Assembly (NCBI GenBank): GCA_039819065.1
Contig: JBCBSS010000013.1
Span: forward strand, 19,791 to 83,790
Source: JBCBSS01 sp039819065
GTDB taxonomy: Bacteria; Bacteroidota; Bacteroidia; Cytophagales; Cyclobacteriaceae
Length of the DNA: 64,000 bases
Direction of reading: 5' to 3'
Positions within the stretch are counted from its first letter, which is position 1. Every line of letters begins with the position of its first letter. Under the pieces are notes generated by a model that worked only from the letters and a program-made list of their open reading frames with translations, had not been told where the DNA came from and did not search any database. Shown here one piece after another: positions 1 through 9,123 of this stretch. The position numbers and the translations under genes were made by a program.

Positions 1-2787
1 CCGTATGGATATGTGGCATCTGGTACCTTAGGTTTCATCATTGTTAGCCTGTACTCTCGTTTACAGAAAAGGTACTCAGCACAGTGGCTTTTCAGTGGCG
101 TTTTTGTGTTTTTGGCTAGTGTGATCTTACTCATTGCGTTGCTAAATACGGCCGGAGTAGTTCAAAGCAATATCCTTTCTTTTTGTTTATTTATTCTTGC
201 CGCACCGCTGCTCACGCTTTGTGCTTTGGAAACGGCAGGCTTATCCATGCTGCTCTTTGATATCAGGCAGAGCAAGCGGTTTTTCGCCCTGTTCAGTTCC
301 GGGGAAATCCTAGCTTCTATTATAGGTTATCTGATTATACCTCAGACACTTAAGTTTATAGGATCTCCTTATAATTTCCTCTATCCGGCTGTAATAGGAG
401 CAGCAATCGGTCTGATAGTCCTTACGACCATTTTCTCGAAGTATAGGGACAGTATAAAACAACCGGCGACTAAAAAAGTACAGGCTCAGCAGCATAAGAA
501 AAAAGTATTCAATGATGGGTATGTGAGGTTCATTGCATTGACTGTGGGCCTGTCTTACGTAGCCATATATTTTGCCGATTTTGGATTCTTAGGTGCTTTG
601 GATCAGAACCACAGTGCCAATGACGACGGAGTGATCAAGAATATCGCTATCTTCTTCGCTATCGTTAAGGTTGGTGAGTTCTGCCTCTCCATTGTTTCCG
701 GCAGTATTTTCAATAGGTTGGGGATGCGGTTTGCCCTCGTCATCCTACCCATATTAATGTTCTTATGTACCGCATTAGCCTTTTCAGGTAATTTCCTGGC
801 TTCCTTTCTAGAACAGCCCACAGCCTATCTCCTTTTCATTTTCCTCTCCGCCAACAAGTTCGTTGATCGCGTAGTGAGAAAGTCGATCGAGATACCGGCC
901 ACGCGCATTCTATACCTACCACTTCCTGACTCAGAAAGGACCTACATACAAACCAAAATCGACGGCAATGTCCAGCAAATAGGAACGGCAGCCGCTGGTA
1001 TTTCGCTCATTATTTTCTCATACATTTTTAGAACACCGGAAGGAAATGTGGATATGGAGCTTTTCACATTGGCCTTCTTACCTCTTTTGCTTATTTGGAT
1101 TTTCAGTGCTTGGACTGTTTTTAAGGGGTATAAGTTGAAACTGGCTGATGTGCTTACCAATCCTACCAAGGCGGCAGGAAGCTATTTCCGTTCAGGCACG
1201 GATAGTTTGGTCTTGCGATCTGCACAAGGTGGTGAAGGCCTGTCGAGGGTCAACTATATCATGAAAGAGATGAACCTCGAACCTATGCTGGAGACACACC
1301 AAAAGGAGGCGAAAACTGAAAAATCTGGCAATGACAATTTTCTGAAAAGCCTAAATGCGCAACCTGAATCAGACAGGCCTGAACTCATCTTTAAAGCCAT
1401 ATTGGCCAAAGACTTGTCAGCCAAAGCTTATATTGTAGACATGTTGCATTCCGCAACTTATGCTCAACTCATCGAGAATACCATCCATTACTATGGTAAT
1501 GAGGTGCTATCCGACCTTGAATACGTATTCGAGAGAACCGGCAGCAGTCGAACCAAGCGAAAAATAGTCACCATTCTAAAAAAGATAGGTACTCCGGAGA
1601 GCAAGAGGGCGCTACTGGGACTGATTGACTATCACGAGCCGGACGTACAGCACTTGGCCATTGAAGCACTAAGTTCACTTGGGTTCAAAGTTGAGGACAG
1701 GCAAAGAGAATTTGTGAGAAATAAGATCGAAGAGTTAGTGGCCAAGTGTGTATGGGTATATTCTGGCTTGGCCGACCTGGCAGGTTCGCCGAACACCAAC
1801 TCATTGATTCAGTTTTTAGTACAACATCTGGATAAAACACAGCAGGAAATAATCGCCTTGATCGGCCTCATTTACGGCACAGATAAAACCAACGTGATCA
1901 AAGAAAACCTCATGCATACAGAGGGCCCAGAGATGAGGGTCTTTGCCATAGAAATGTTGGACAATCTGCTTGAGCCATCCCTGAAAGAGTTCATCATTCC
2001 CCTGTTTGAGGATAAGCCCTGGTGGAGGAAAGTGAGAAAACTCAATCCGAGATTTCCACAAGGAAAGTTCAACGCCAACGACAGGCTAAGAGACATTATC
2101 ATAAGAAACTATGCTACCACCGGATTGCTGGTCAAGGCGGAAGCCATTAGTATTTTGGGAGGCATTGTATATGGTAAACCGGATAACTCAATTCAAGCGG
2201 CCCTTTTTAATAAACAGCCACTTGTATATGAATCCGCTGCCGAGGCGATGTTCAACAGCCTTGAAGAAAATGCATTCAAAGCCTACATAGATAAGTTGCC
2301 AGCAAAGCAAGGGAAGCTAATACTATCCACTTTCAGACAAGAGAAAGCCAACGAAAAAACGATACACAACAAGATTAAATCGCTGCGACAATTTGAACTA
2401 TTGAAAGACGCACATGATTATCTATTGCTTGATCTTGCCCTACACATTGATATTATTTCATTGGAAAAGGGTTCACAGCTATCAATGGTTAATGACAACA
2501 ACAAGAACAGGATACTTTGGGTGAAAGAAGGCCTCTTACACTTATCCGGTGATGGCGATAGGGAATTGGGTCCAGGTGATTTGTTTATCTATGGATCGCT
2601 TTACTCTGGCCTAATAGATGCGCTACATGTCAAGGAAAACACCCAGGCATTTGTAATCGAAAAGAACGTATTCTTCGATCTCATGCTTGATGACGAAACG
2701 CTAACCCTTAATTTCATTGATGGCTTCCAGGGTGAATCTAATTCGAGAGATACCAGCGAGGCTGTATCACCCATTTCGGCAGTTTAA
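1..2787 (+). CDS. Transporter-like membrane protein fused to HEAT repeats and a cNMP-binding-like domain (5' end off window)
   Basis: The reading frame is open from base 1, so the true start is upstream; a GTG at 13 is only the first possible start codon in view. The first ~380 residues hold about ten hydrophobic helices, resembling MFS or ATP/ADP-translocase (Npt-type) carriers. A linker follows, then roughly residues 440-770 of helical pairs that read as HEAT/armadillo-type repeats. The last ~110 residues, with the stretch ELGPGDLFIYGSL, look like a cyclic-nucleotide-binding beta-roll. Such fusions occur in Bacteroidota, but their substrate is not established. The protein probably sits in the inner membrane with a cytoplasmic regulatory tail. 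The domain order is seen in the sequence; the family assignment is inference from hydrophobicity and repeat pattern. The next gene begins 41 bp downstream on the same strand. Confidence 0.7.
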   Translation, partial: PYGYVASGTLGFIIVSLYSRLQKRYSAQWLFSGVFVFLASVILLIALLNTAGVVQSNILSFCLFILAAPLLTLCALETAGLSMLLFDIRQSKRFFALFSSGEILASIIGYLIIPQTLKFIGSPYNFLYPAVIGAAIGLIVLTTIFSKYRDSIKQPATKKVQAQQHKKKVFNDGYVRFIALTVGLSYVAIYFADFGFLGALDQNHSANDDGVIKNIAIFFAIVKVGEFCLSIVSGSIFNRLGMRFALVILPILMFLCTALAFSGNFLASFLEQPTAYLLFIFLSANKFVDRVVRKSIEIPATRILYLPLPDSERTYIQTKIDGNVQQIGTAAAGISLIIFSYIFRTPEGNVDMELFTLAFLPLLLIWIFSAWTVFKGYKLKLADVLTNPTKAAGSYFRSGTDSLVLRSAQGGEGLSRVNYIMKEMNLEPMLETHQKEAKTEKSGNDNFLKSLNAQPESDRPELIFKAILAKDLSAKAYIVDMLHSATYAQLIENTIHYYGNEVLSDLEYVFERTGSSRTKRKIVTILKKIGTPESKRALLGLIDYHEPDVQHLAIEALSSLGFKVEDRQREFVRNKIEELVAKCVWVYSGLADLAGSPNTNSLIQFLVQHLDKTQQEIIALIGLIYGTDKTNVIKENLMHTEGPEMRVFAIEMLDNLLEPSLKEFIIPLFEDKPWWRKVRKLNPRFPQGKFNANDRLRDIIIRNYATTGLLVKAEAISILGGIVYGKPDNSIQAALFNKQPLVYESAAEAMFNSLEENAFKAYIDKLPAKQGKLILSTFRQEKANEKTIHNKIKSLRQFELLKDAHDYLLLDLALHIDIISLEKGSQLSMVNDNNKNRILWVKEGLLHLSGDGDRELGPGDLFIYGSLYSGLIDALHVKENTQAFVIEKNVFFDLMLDDETLTLNFIDGFQGESNSRDTSEAVSPISAV

Positions 2788-2828
2788 GGCGTTTTTGCTA
2801 TCTTAACAGTTCCCAAAAACATGAAATC

Positions 2829-4271
2829 ATGAAGCGAATAGTTACTCTCTTATTTTCTTTAGTAATCTTCTTCTCTGTATCTGCACAGAAAAAACCCAAG
2901 ATCAACAAAAACAAACAGGCGGTAATCAATACCATTCAGACCAACTTCAATGAATTGACCGACCTGAGCGATAGAATCTGGTCTTATGAAGAAATAGCTT
3001 TTCAAGAAGAGCAATCGGCCAAAGCGTTGGCTGATTACGCGGAATCAAAAGGCTTCACCGTAAAGAGAGGGTTAGCCGAAATACCCACCGCATTCACCGC
3101 TGAATTTGGCAGCGGAGAGCCGGTAATTGGGATTTTAGGAGAGTTTGACGCACTCCCAGGCTTATCGCAGAAGACGGTACCCACTAAAGATCCCCTCAAC
3201 GAAGGTAGCGCTGGTCACGGATGTGGGCATAACCTGTTTGGTGTAGCTTCATTGGGAGCAGCTGTCGCCATTAAAGAACTGATTGCAGAGGGTAAGTTAA
3301 AAGGAACCGTTCGTTTCTATGGCACGCCTGCCGAGGAGAAGTTCTTCGGTAAACTATGGATGATCCGTGCAGGCTTGTTTGAAGATGTAGATGTGGTGAT
3401 GGATTGGCACCCGAGTGCCGAAACCAAAGCGGATGTGCAAAGCAGCCTGGCATTGGTCGATTTCATTGTAGAATTCTACGGACAAGCAGCTCATGCTTCC
3501 AGTGACCCTTGGAATGGCCGCAGTGCTTCGGATGCCCTAGAACTATACACAACAGGCATCAATTATTACCGAGAGCATGTCAAGCCTACCGTACGTATTC
3601 ACTATCACATTCAGGATGGTGGACAGGTTGTCAATGTGGTACCTGACTATTCTAGAATATGGACGAGGGTGCGTGATACACGCCGAGAGGGCATGGAGAA
3701 GGTATGGAAGCGTGTAGAAAAAATGGCCGAAGGGGCGGCAATCATGGCAGACGTAGATTACAAGATCACATTGGTTTCAGGTATTCATGAAATATTGGTC
3801 AATCGTGCAGGTGGGGCGAGGCTGCAGAAAAACCTCGAATATCTCGGCCCGATCCAATACACCGAAAAAGAGCAGGTTTTCGCTAAAAAGATCCAGGAAG
3901 CGACGGGCAAAGAGCAAGTAGGTATCGAATCTATCATTAGCCCATTGGAAGAAACGCAGGAGCATCCTATGGGCGGTTCTACCGATGTAGGCGACGTCAG
4001 CTTTGTGGTGCCTACCATAAGATTGAGGGCAACCACGGCTCCTAAAGGAACGCCCTGGCACTCATGGGCTGTGGTGGCCTGTAGCGGTATGTCCATTGGA
4101 CATAAGGGAATGGACTATGCCGCTAAGGCTCTGGCTATGACCATGGTTGATCTTTTCGAAGATGCCAAACTGCGTGAAGATGTAAAAGCTGAATTCAAAG
4201 CGCGCAAAGGGGATTATGTTTACAAAGGCATTATTCCTGAAGGCCCTCCTCCGATTGATAGTGGGGATTAG
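2829..4271 (+). CDS. Secreted M20-family amidohydrolase/peptidase
   Basis: This 480-residue protein starts with a signal peptide (MKRIVTLLFSLVIFFSVSAQ), so it is exported. The fold is that of M20/AbgB-type metallo-amidohydrolases, which cleave N-acyl or aminobenzoyl-glutamate-like amide bonds with two metal ions. Visible metal and catalytic signatures are GEFDALPG, GHGCGHN, the GTPAEE acid pair, and DWHPS, with a late GTPWHSW histidine motif. The central segment, roughly residues 205-320, is the dimerisation insert (FYGQAAHASSDPWNG). Length is usual for AbgB-like proteins. The C-terminal tail is rich in Lys, Asp and Pro. It lies 41 bp after the transporter fusion and just before a lipoprotein gene, so the three may share a transcript. 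Exact substrate cannot be read from sequence. Confidence 0.88.
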   Translation: MKRIVTLLFSLVIFFSVSAQKKPKINKNKQAVINTIQTNFNELTDLSDRIWSYEEIAFQEEQSAKALADYAESKGFTVKRGLAEIPTAFTAEFGSGEPVIGILGEFDALPGLSQKTVPTKDPLNEGSAGHGCGHNLFGVASLGAAVAIKELIAEGKLKGTVRFYGTPAEEKFFGKLWMIRAGLFEDVDVVMDWHPSAETKADVQSSLALVDFIVEFYGQAAHASSDPWNGRSASDALELYTTGINYYREHVKPTVRIHYHIQDGGQVVNVVPDYSRIWTRVRDTRREGMEKVWKRVEKMAEGAAIMADVDYKITLVSGIHEILVNRAGGARLQKNLEYLGPIQYTEKEQVFAKKIQEATGKEQVGIESIISPLEETQEHPMGGSTDVGDVSFVVPTIRLRATTAPKGTPWHSWAVVACSGMSIGHKGMDYAAKALAMTMVDLFEDAKLREDVKAEFKARKGDYVYKGIIPEGPPPIDSGD

Positions 4272-4285
4272 GCGAGAATTTGCTT

Positions 4286-5245
4286 ATGGCAAAACGCATC
4301 ATACTCATCCTACTATGCCCCGTTCTATTGACCAACTGCTTCAAAAGTAGAGAATCCAAACAGGCGGAAACAGCTGAGAAGCGCGTCAAGAGTTATGCAG
4401 ACAAAGAAAAAAAAGTGCCTTCAGCCAAAAACGAACAGGCTAAAGTATTCCTAATTACCCAAACAGAAACAACTCTCAGTTCTAATGAAGAAGACCTGAG
4501 CTATCCTTGGTATGACACTCCTTATGCTGGCAGGTGGATTCTGGAAGCCTACAAGGATGACCTTTTGATGATAGCGAGTTCAGACTCGTTGGAGTCTTTG
4601 TTTGAATATATCCAGCATACAGATCGGTGCGGGAAAAATCTCAAATACATAGAATTTGAAGGTAGCGTAGTTGAGGAAAAGTTCTATCTGAAAAACCTGG
4701 CATGTCGAAGCGTGCTCATCGGTACGACAAGTCTGGATATAACCAGAGAAAAAGCTTTTGTATTGAAAGACACCGTAAGAAACCTATCCTATCAATTTAA
4801 AGGCCCAGGATATAACGAATTGTTCATCGACGGGGAAAAGTATATCAAGGGATTGGACGAAAAAGAACTCATGAAAGGGCTGGATGGTGTGTATTGGGCT
4901 TATGACAGCACCATGCAGGTCATAGATACTGTCAAGTTTACAAGAGGTAATTTTAGCCAGTCACACTTTTTTGCTAGTATGACTTTTCAGGCAATTGAAG
5001 ACCTATTGGCCGATGAGCCTCCAAAACTAACAGACGCAGATTACGTGGTGATGGAAACATATACCGGTGATACAGTAGCTTTCCAAGCAATAGGTGGTAC
5101 CGAAAATGTTCCTGAGAGACAAGCCGAAACATTTGAAATGGTTAGAACGCCATACGGATTTGAACTTTATGAGCACACTCCTCACTCCGCTTTAGAGCCT
5201 AGGTTATTATTTAAGTTCAATACCGCTTTCACTTATGGCGAATAG
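4286..5245 (+). CDS. Hypothetical lipoprotein
   Basis: The start is taken at ATG 4286 rather than the in-frame TTG at 4280, because it gives a normal lipoprotein signal (MAKRIILILLCPVLLTNC) with the lipobox LLTNC, Cys at residue 18. The mature protein (about 300 residues) begins with a charged linker rich in Lys and Glu, followed by mixed alpha/beta sequence. I recognise no domain. It follows the M20 peptidase by 14 bp and is probably co-transcribed with it. It would be anchored to the periplasmic face of the inner or outer membrane. Function unknown. Confidence 0.75.
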   Translation: MAKRIILILLCPVLLTNCFKSRESKQAETAEKRVKSYADKEKKVPSAKNEQAKVFLITQTETTLSSNEEDLSYPWYDTPYAGRWILEAYKDDLLMIASSDSLESLFEYIQHTDRCGKNLKYIEFEGSVVEEKFYLKNLACRSVLIGTTSLDITREKAFVLKDTVRNLSYQFKGPGYNELFIDGEKYIKGLDEKELMKGLDGVYWAYDSTMQVIDTVKFTRGNFSQSHFFASMTFQAIEDLLADEPPKLTDADYVVMETYTGDTVAFQAIGGTENVPERQAETFEMVRTPYGFELYEHTPHSALEPRLLFKFNTAFTYGE

Positions 5246-5404
5246 TAGAACCCTTTTAAAACAACATCACCAAAACGAATAATAGGCGTTGAGCTTTTTC
5301 GAAACGATGACATGATTGCTATTCCCTTTGGCATGGTAGAATAAGAATTCCCAACAAAAAGCGGCTGATTTTCGTTATCTTTCCGTTTTAAAAAGAAACA
5401 TTTA

Positions 5405-6322
5405 ATGGCTGAAAAATCATACTGGACTGGATCTGACAACTATATCTGCGATCCTGAGTTAGCACAATCTTTTCATATGGCAAGGACACTGGGTATGCCT
5501 TTATTGATTGAAGGTGAACCTGGTACAGGTAAAACGGAGCTTCCACTCCAATATGCTCAAAGTAAGCAATTGGACTTGTTTGTATATCCGGTCGGTTCCA
5601 AGAGTAATGTGGAGCAATTCGTGGCCAAATTTGACCACGTTAAATACCTGCGCGATTCGCAGATAGAAGTGCTTAATAATCAAAGGGAAGAAAAAGGGCT
5701 GGAGACGAAACTAAGCACTGGCGGTAGAAGCACAGAACAACTAGATGACTATATCTTAAAAGGCCCCGCTACAGAATCATATCTATCTCCCAATTCCGTC
5801 TTGCTGATTGACGAGATTGATAAGGCACCAAGGGAATTTCCTAACGACTTATTGTATGCACTGAGCCACAGAAAATTCGTGATGCCGGAATCAGGTCGGG
5901 TGGTAGAAATCAGTGAAGAAGAGATGCCGGCCATCGTGATTACCAGTAATCGTGAGCAAGAACTTCCAACTGCGTTCAAAGGAAGGTGTATTTACCATTA
6001 CATCGAATTCCCGGAGCCGGAAACAATGCATAAGATCGTACGCAAGCATTACGTTGATTTGAATGACAAGACCGTGAATGCGGCCATCAACGTTCTATAT
6101 CAACTTAGACGCATGGGGCTGGAAAGGTCTCCTTCTACAAGGGAGTTGCTTAACTGGTTAAAGTACTTGAAGTCATTCTCGGATATGGAAGCCCTTGAAA
6201 AAGTTGAAAAGCTTTCCGGCCTTGGTGCATTGATCAAAACACAACCTGATCTTGAGCTCGTAAAACAAAAGCTGTTCAGTGACTCAGGAGAAGATATGAG
6301 AGGTTTATCTAATTTTAATTGA
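5405..6322 (+). CDS. MoxR-family AAA+ ATPase
   Basis: A 305-residue MoxR-type AAA+ ATPase. Walker A is GEPGTGKT (residues 37-44) and Walker B is LLIDEIDKA (around 133-141). The sensor-1 region reads VITSNREQELPTAFKGRC, and a helical C-terminal lid follows. MoxR ATPases work as chaperone-like remodelers with a VWA-domain partner, often in maturation of metalloenzymes or envelope-stress responses. The next gene, one base after the stop, encodes that partner, so the two are surely co-transcribed and translationally linked. A 159-bp gap precedes it, enough for its own promoter. The client protein is not evident from this window. Confidence 0.93.
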   Translation: MAEKSYWTGSDNYICDPELAQSFHMARTLGMPLLIEGEPGTGKTELPLQYAQSKQLDLFVYPVGSKSNVEQFVAKFDHVKYLRDSQIEVLNNQREEKGLETKLSTGGRSTEQLDDYILKGPATESYLSPNSVLLIDEIDKAPREFPNDLLYALSHRKFVMPESGRVVEISEEEMPAIVITSNREQELPTAFKGRCIYHYIEFPEPETMHKIVRKHYVDLNDKTVNAAINVLYQLRRMGLERSPSTRELLNWLKYLKSFSDMEALEKVEKLSGLGALIKTQPDLELVKQKLFSDSGEDMRGLSNFN

Positions 6323-6323
6323 T

Positions 6324-7652
6324 ATGTTTGACAGTCTCCCACATACGCTTAAATCATTCGGCCTGCCTGCCGATGTAAGAACGCTCTTGTTACTACAGAA
6401 GAGCTTTGACAAAGGGCTCATCAATACTTTGGGAGACACTTTTCTGGTCTTAAAGTCTATCGTAGTCAAAGACCCGGAAATGATCGGCCCCTTTACACAG
6501 GCTTATTACAAATACTTTCTGGATATCGATATTGAGCCGGGGCAGCGGCTGGATGACGCCATTTCAAAATCTGATGCTTTCAAATCATGGAAAGAGAATT
6601 TCCTAAAGGAGAATCCCGAGCATGAAGATATGGATATGCAATCGTTGGTGGATCGCTTTCTGGATGAAGTGCATATCACAACCTATGATATCAATGAGGT
6701 AGTAAAGGGAGAAGATATCCTGGCTAAAGATAATCCTGACCTTGAGGATAAGGACCCGGATTCTGATGCGATCAGTGAACGTAGGAACCTGGAAAAAGGA
6801 GCGGACTACTCTAACATCGATCTGGATGAGCTTATGCGTAGAATGGAGCGGGTCAGGCAACAACAAAAGGTGAGACATTCGGGAGGTAGTCATTGGGTTG
6901 GTACAGGAGGCATTTCTCCATATGGCCATAGCGGTGCTGCCAAAGGTGGGATTCGTGTAGGCGGCCAAGGTGGAGGTAGAATGGCGCGTAAAGTACTGGA
7001 TGATCCACGCTATTTTCCTGTCGATCTTGATTCAAGCTTGAGAGATGATAATATAGACGCGGCACTGGCGGCCATGAAAGGTGTTTTCGAAGAGAGCGCT
7101 GACATGGATCTAGATGTGCCTAAAACGATCAAAACAGGGCTAAAGAGAGGTGGGCTTTTCTTGCCAGAAGAGAAAGATGTCATCACCGAAAATATGCAGA
7201 TCATCCTGATGATCGACAATGGTGGTTACTCCATGGACTACCACATCAGGCCTGTGACAGAGCTTTTCAAGAAAATGAAAACGCGCTTTGCCCACGATCT
7301 GAAAACTTTCTATTTCCATAATACCATCTACGATAAGGTATACACCAACGAAAGACGTTCGGAGTACATCGGCATGGACAAATTCTTGGATCACGATCCT
7401 AACTACACCGTGATGATCGTAGGTGATGCGGCGATGGCGCCTTATGAGTTGAGCGAAAGGTCAGTCAACAATTGGATGACCATTGCGCAAAAATTTAAAA
7501 AAGTAGCCTGGCTCAACCCTGAGCCTCAGCGCTATTGGGATTATACATTGACCATCCAGGTGCTATCGAGGATTATCAATATGTATCCACTCACCTTAAG
7601 GGGTATTGAGCAAGCTGTACTTGGCTTCAATAAAACCAAGTTGAGGAAGTAG
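6324..7652 (+). CDS. VWA-domain (CoxE-like) protein, partner of MoxR
   Basis: The 442-residue protein starts one base after the moxR stop. The N-terminal ~150 residues are helical. A Gly/His-rich linker follows (around residues 190-220), then a von Willebrand A-type domain in the C-terminal half. The strand QIILMIDNGGYSM is where the MIDAS DxSxS motif should be; here it is D-N-G-G-Y-S, so the first serine is replaced by Gly. This makes metal binding uncertain, although this family branch may normally carry that variant. The C-terminal motif VAWLNPEPQRYWDYT is typical of CoxE-like proteins. It is expected to deliver or recognise a client for the MoxR ATPase in the cytoplasm. Confidence 0.87.
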   Translation: MFDSLPHTLKSFGLPADVRTLLLLQKSFDKGLINTLGDTFLVLKSIVVKDPEMIGPFTQAYYKYFLDIDIEPGQRLDDAISKSDAFKSWKENFLKENPEHEDMDMQSLVDRFLDEVHITTYDINEVVKGEDILAKDNPDLEDKDPDSDAISERRNLEKGADYSNIDLDELMRRMERVRQQQKVRHSGGSHWVGTGGISPYGHSGAAKGGIRVGGQGGGRMARKVLDDPRYFPVDLDSSLRDDNIDAALAAMKGVFEESADMDLDVPKTIKTGLKRGGLFLPEEKDVITENMQIILMIDNGGYSMDYHIRPVTELFKKMKTRFAHDLKTFYFHNTIYDKVYTNERRSEYIGMDKFLDHDPNYTVMIVGDAAMAPYELSERSVNNWMTIAQKFKKVAWLNPEPQRYWDYTLTIQVLSRIINMYPLTLRGIEQAVLGFNKTKLRK

Positions 7653-7672
7653 CGTTTTGCTCGGCTACTTAA

Positions 7673-8125
7673 CTAGTCCACCTTCTCAAAATAAAAAGGA
7701 ATCTCCTTACCATCCCCTGATATGACTGCCTTCAGCTTTTTCTTATCGGTGAGTTCGTAGGCTATCTTTTTAGGAAAATCGTGTTGCGGATTTTCTGATA
7801 TGAAACCGGAAGTATTAAAAGAAGTAATCTTGAATGAAATCGGTTGCTGGTTATGTGGTACATCAGGTAAATAGAAAAAGGTGTCTCCTTCTCTTTTTAA
7901 AGTGATGGTCTCCATTATAGCAGTATCTTGTTGTACTACTTTATAGGACATGCCTAAAAGGTGTGTTTTGTCGTCACTGTAATGCCATGATTCTAAAACG
8001 CCATTGCGCGTATTCTTCCAGGTGCCAACCAACCAATCAAATGAGGTGATGTCTTTTTCATTTTGTCCATAACATGCTGTAGTAATGCATGCCAATACAA
8101 TAAGGGTAAGTAATCTGTTCTTCAT
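7673..8125 (-). CDS. Secreted DUF6265-like protein
   Basis: The start is placed at ATG 8125, which gives a 150-residue protein with a signal sequence (MKNRLLTLIVLACITTACYG). A longer frame reaching 8200 would add 25 residues without a signal and overlap the upstream gene. The mature part opens with FDWLVGTWKN and contains ESWHYSDD and NPQHDFPKKIAY, resembling the DUF6265 lipocalin-like beta-barrel proteins of Bacteroidota. These are periplasmic or lipid-anchored and of unknown role. The segment TTAC could be a weak lipobox. It lies 71 bp downstream of an AraC regulator on the same strand and may be co-transcribed with it. Confidence 0.7.
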   Translation of the reverse strand: MKNRLLTLIVLACITTACYGQNEKDITSFDWLVGTWKNTRNGVLESWHYSDDKTHLLGMSYKVVQQDTAIMETITLKREGDTFFYLPDVPHNQQPISFKITSFNTSGFISENPQHDFPKKIAYELTDKKKLKAVISGDGKEIPFYFEKVD

Positions 8126-8196
8126 TGTGCTTTTCAGAATAAATGATGTTGGCAAGATAGAGGACAGTAATCTGGATGTATAGTAAAAATGCGACC

Positions 8197-9021
8197 TCAA
8201 CGGCTCATCAGAAAGTCAGCCAATTGATTGCGTCTGTTGAAATAGTCAGAAGGGTTTTCTCCGGAGAAAGCCTTGAACTCCTTGTTGAAATGGGTTTGGT
8301 CAAAATAGCCGCCAAGATAACTGATCTCTGTTTTAGCAAGTGGTTGATCACTTTTTAGTAGATTGAAAATGTAATTGAAACGAACCACTCTGGCGTAAAC
8401 CTTCGGGCTTACACCAACCTCGGCCATGAAGCGCCGTTCAAGATGGCGGCGACTGACCTTTTCTACATCAGCAATGGATTGAATGGGTACATTCCCATTA
8501 TTATATCGAATGGTTTGCAATGTTCTATCCACCAAAGACATTTGCAATGGCTCTTCTACGAACCTTTCCAGCAGCAATGCTTCCAGCACTTGCTTTCTTT
8601 CTTCTATAGAATTTGCCTCATTAACCCGGTCCACCATGCACTGCCCCCATTTTCCAAGCACTTGTGACAGATTTGCTGTCTGATCTACAAACTGATGCAT
8701 ATCCTGTTTGAATAGCTTATAAAAACCAGTAGGCGTAAACCTCACCCCTATCATTCCAGAAGCACCGGTCGGCTCAAGTTGGATAGCCCCTCGAAGTTGT
8801 CCAGCCAGAATACCCAGGGGCTGTTCCTCGCCACCTGGCATATCTTTATGATAGACCTTATACCTTCCTCCATAGTGAATGATAATTTCCGGATGTCCAT
8901 CGGGAATGACATTTTCCTTCTGCAAATAGAATGGCGGTTGCAGCTGTTCAACTACCCAAAAGCAATCCACAAAGGGTCGAAGCTGTAGAATCGGCGGAAG
9001 TTCCAGGTATAGCATATTCAC
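8197..9021 (-). CDS. AraC-family transcriptional regulator with DUF6597-like N-terminal domain
   Basis: In this 274-residue regulator the N-terminal ~150 residues (LPPILQLRPFVDCFWVVEQ, PDGHPEIIIHYGG) form the beta-barrel-like sensor domain common in AraC proteins annotated DUF6597. The last ~100 residues are a double helix-turn-helix of the HTH_18 type, with VEKVSRRHLERRFMAEVGVSPKVYARVVRFN as recognition core and LGGYFDQTHFNKEFKAFSG as the second HTH. It is divergent from the Na+/H+ antiporter gene across a 102-bp gap and precedes the DUF6265-like gene. Either could be a target. The effector is unknown. Confidence 0.88.
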   Translation of the reverse strand: MNMLYLELPPILQLRPFVDCFWVVEQLQPPFYLQKENVIPDGHPEIIIHYGGRYKVYHKDMPGGEEQPLGILAGQLRGAIQLEPTGASGMIGVRFTPTGFYKLFKQDMHQFVDQTANLSQVLGKWGQCMVDRVNEANSIEERKQVLEALLLERFVEEPLQMSLVDRTLQTIRYNNGNVPIQSIADVEKVSRRHLERRFMAEVGVSPKVYARVVRFNYIFNLLKSDQPLAKTEISYLGGYFDQTHFNKEFKAFSGENPSDYFNRRNQLADFLMSR

Positions 9022-9123
9022 AGTATAAAGCCGCCTTTATTAGCAATAGTGCCAGAAACACTATGCATCTCAGGCGACTTTTCATCCCAATATATTTAAT
9101 TAAATTGTAAAAAAACCATGTAG

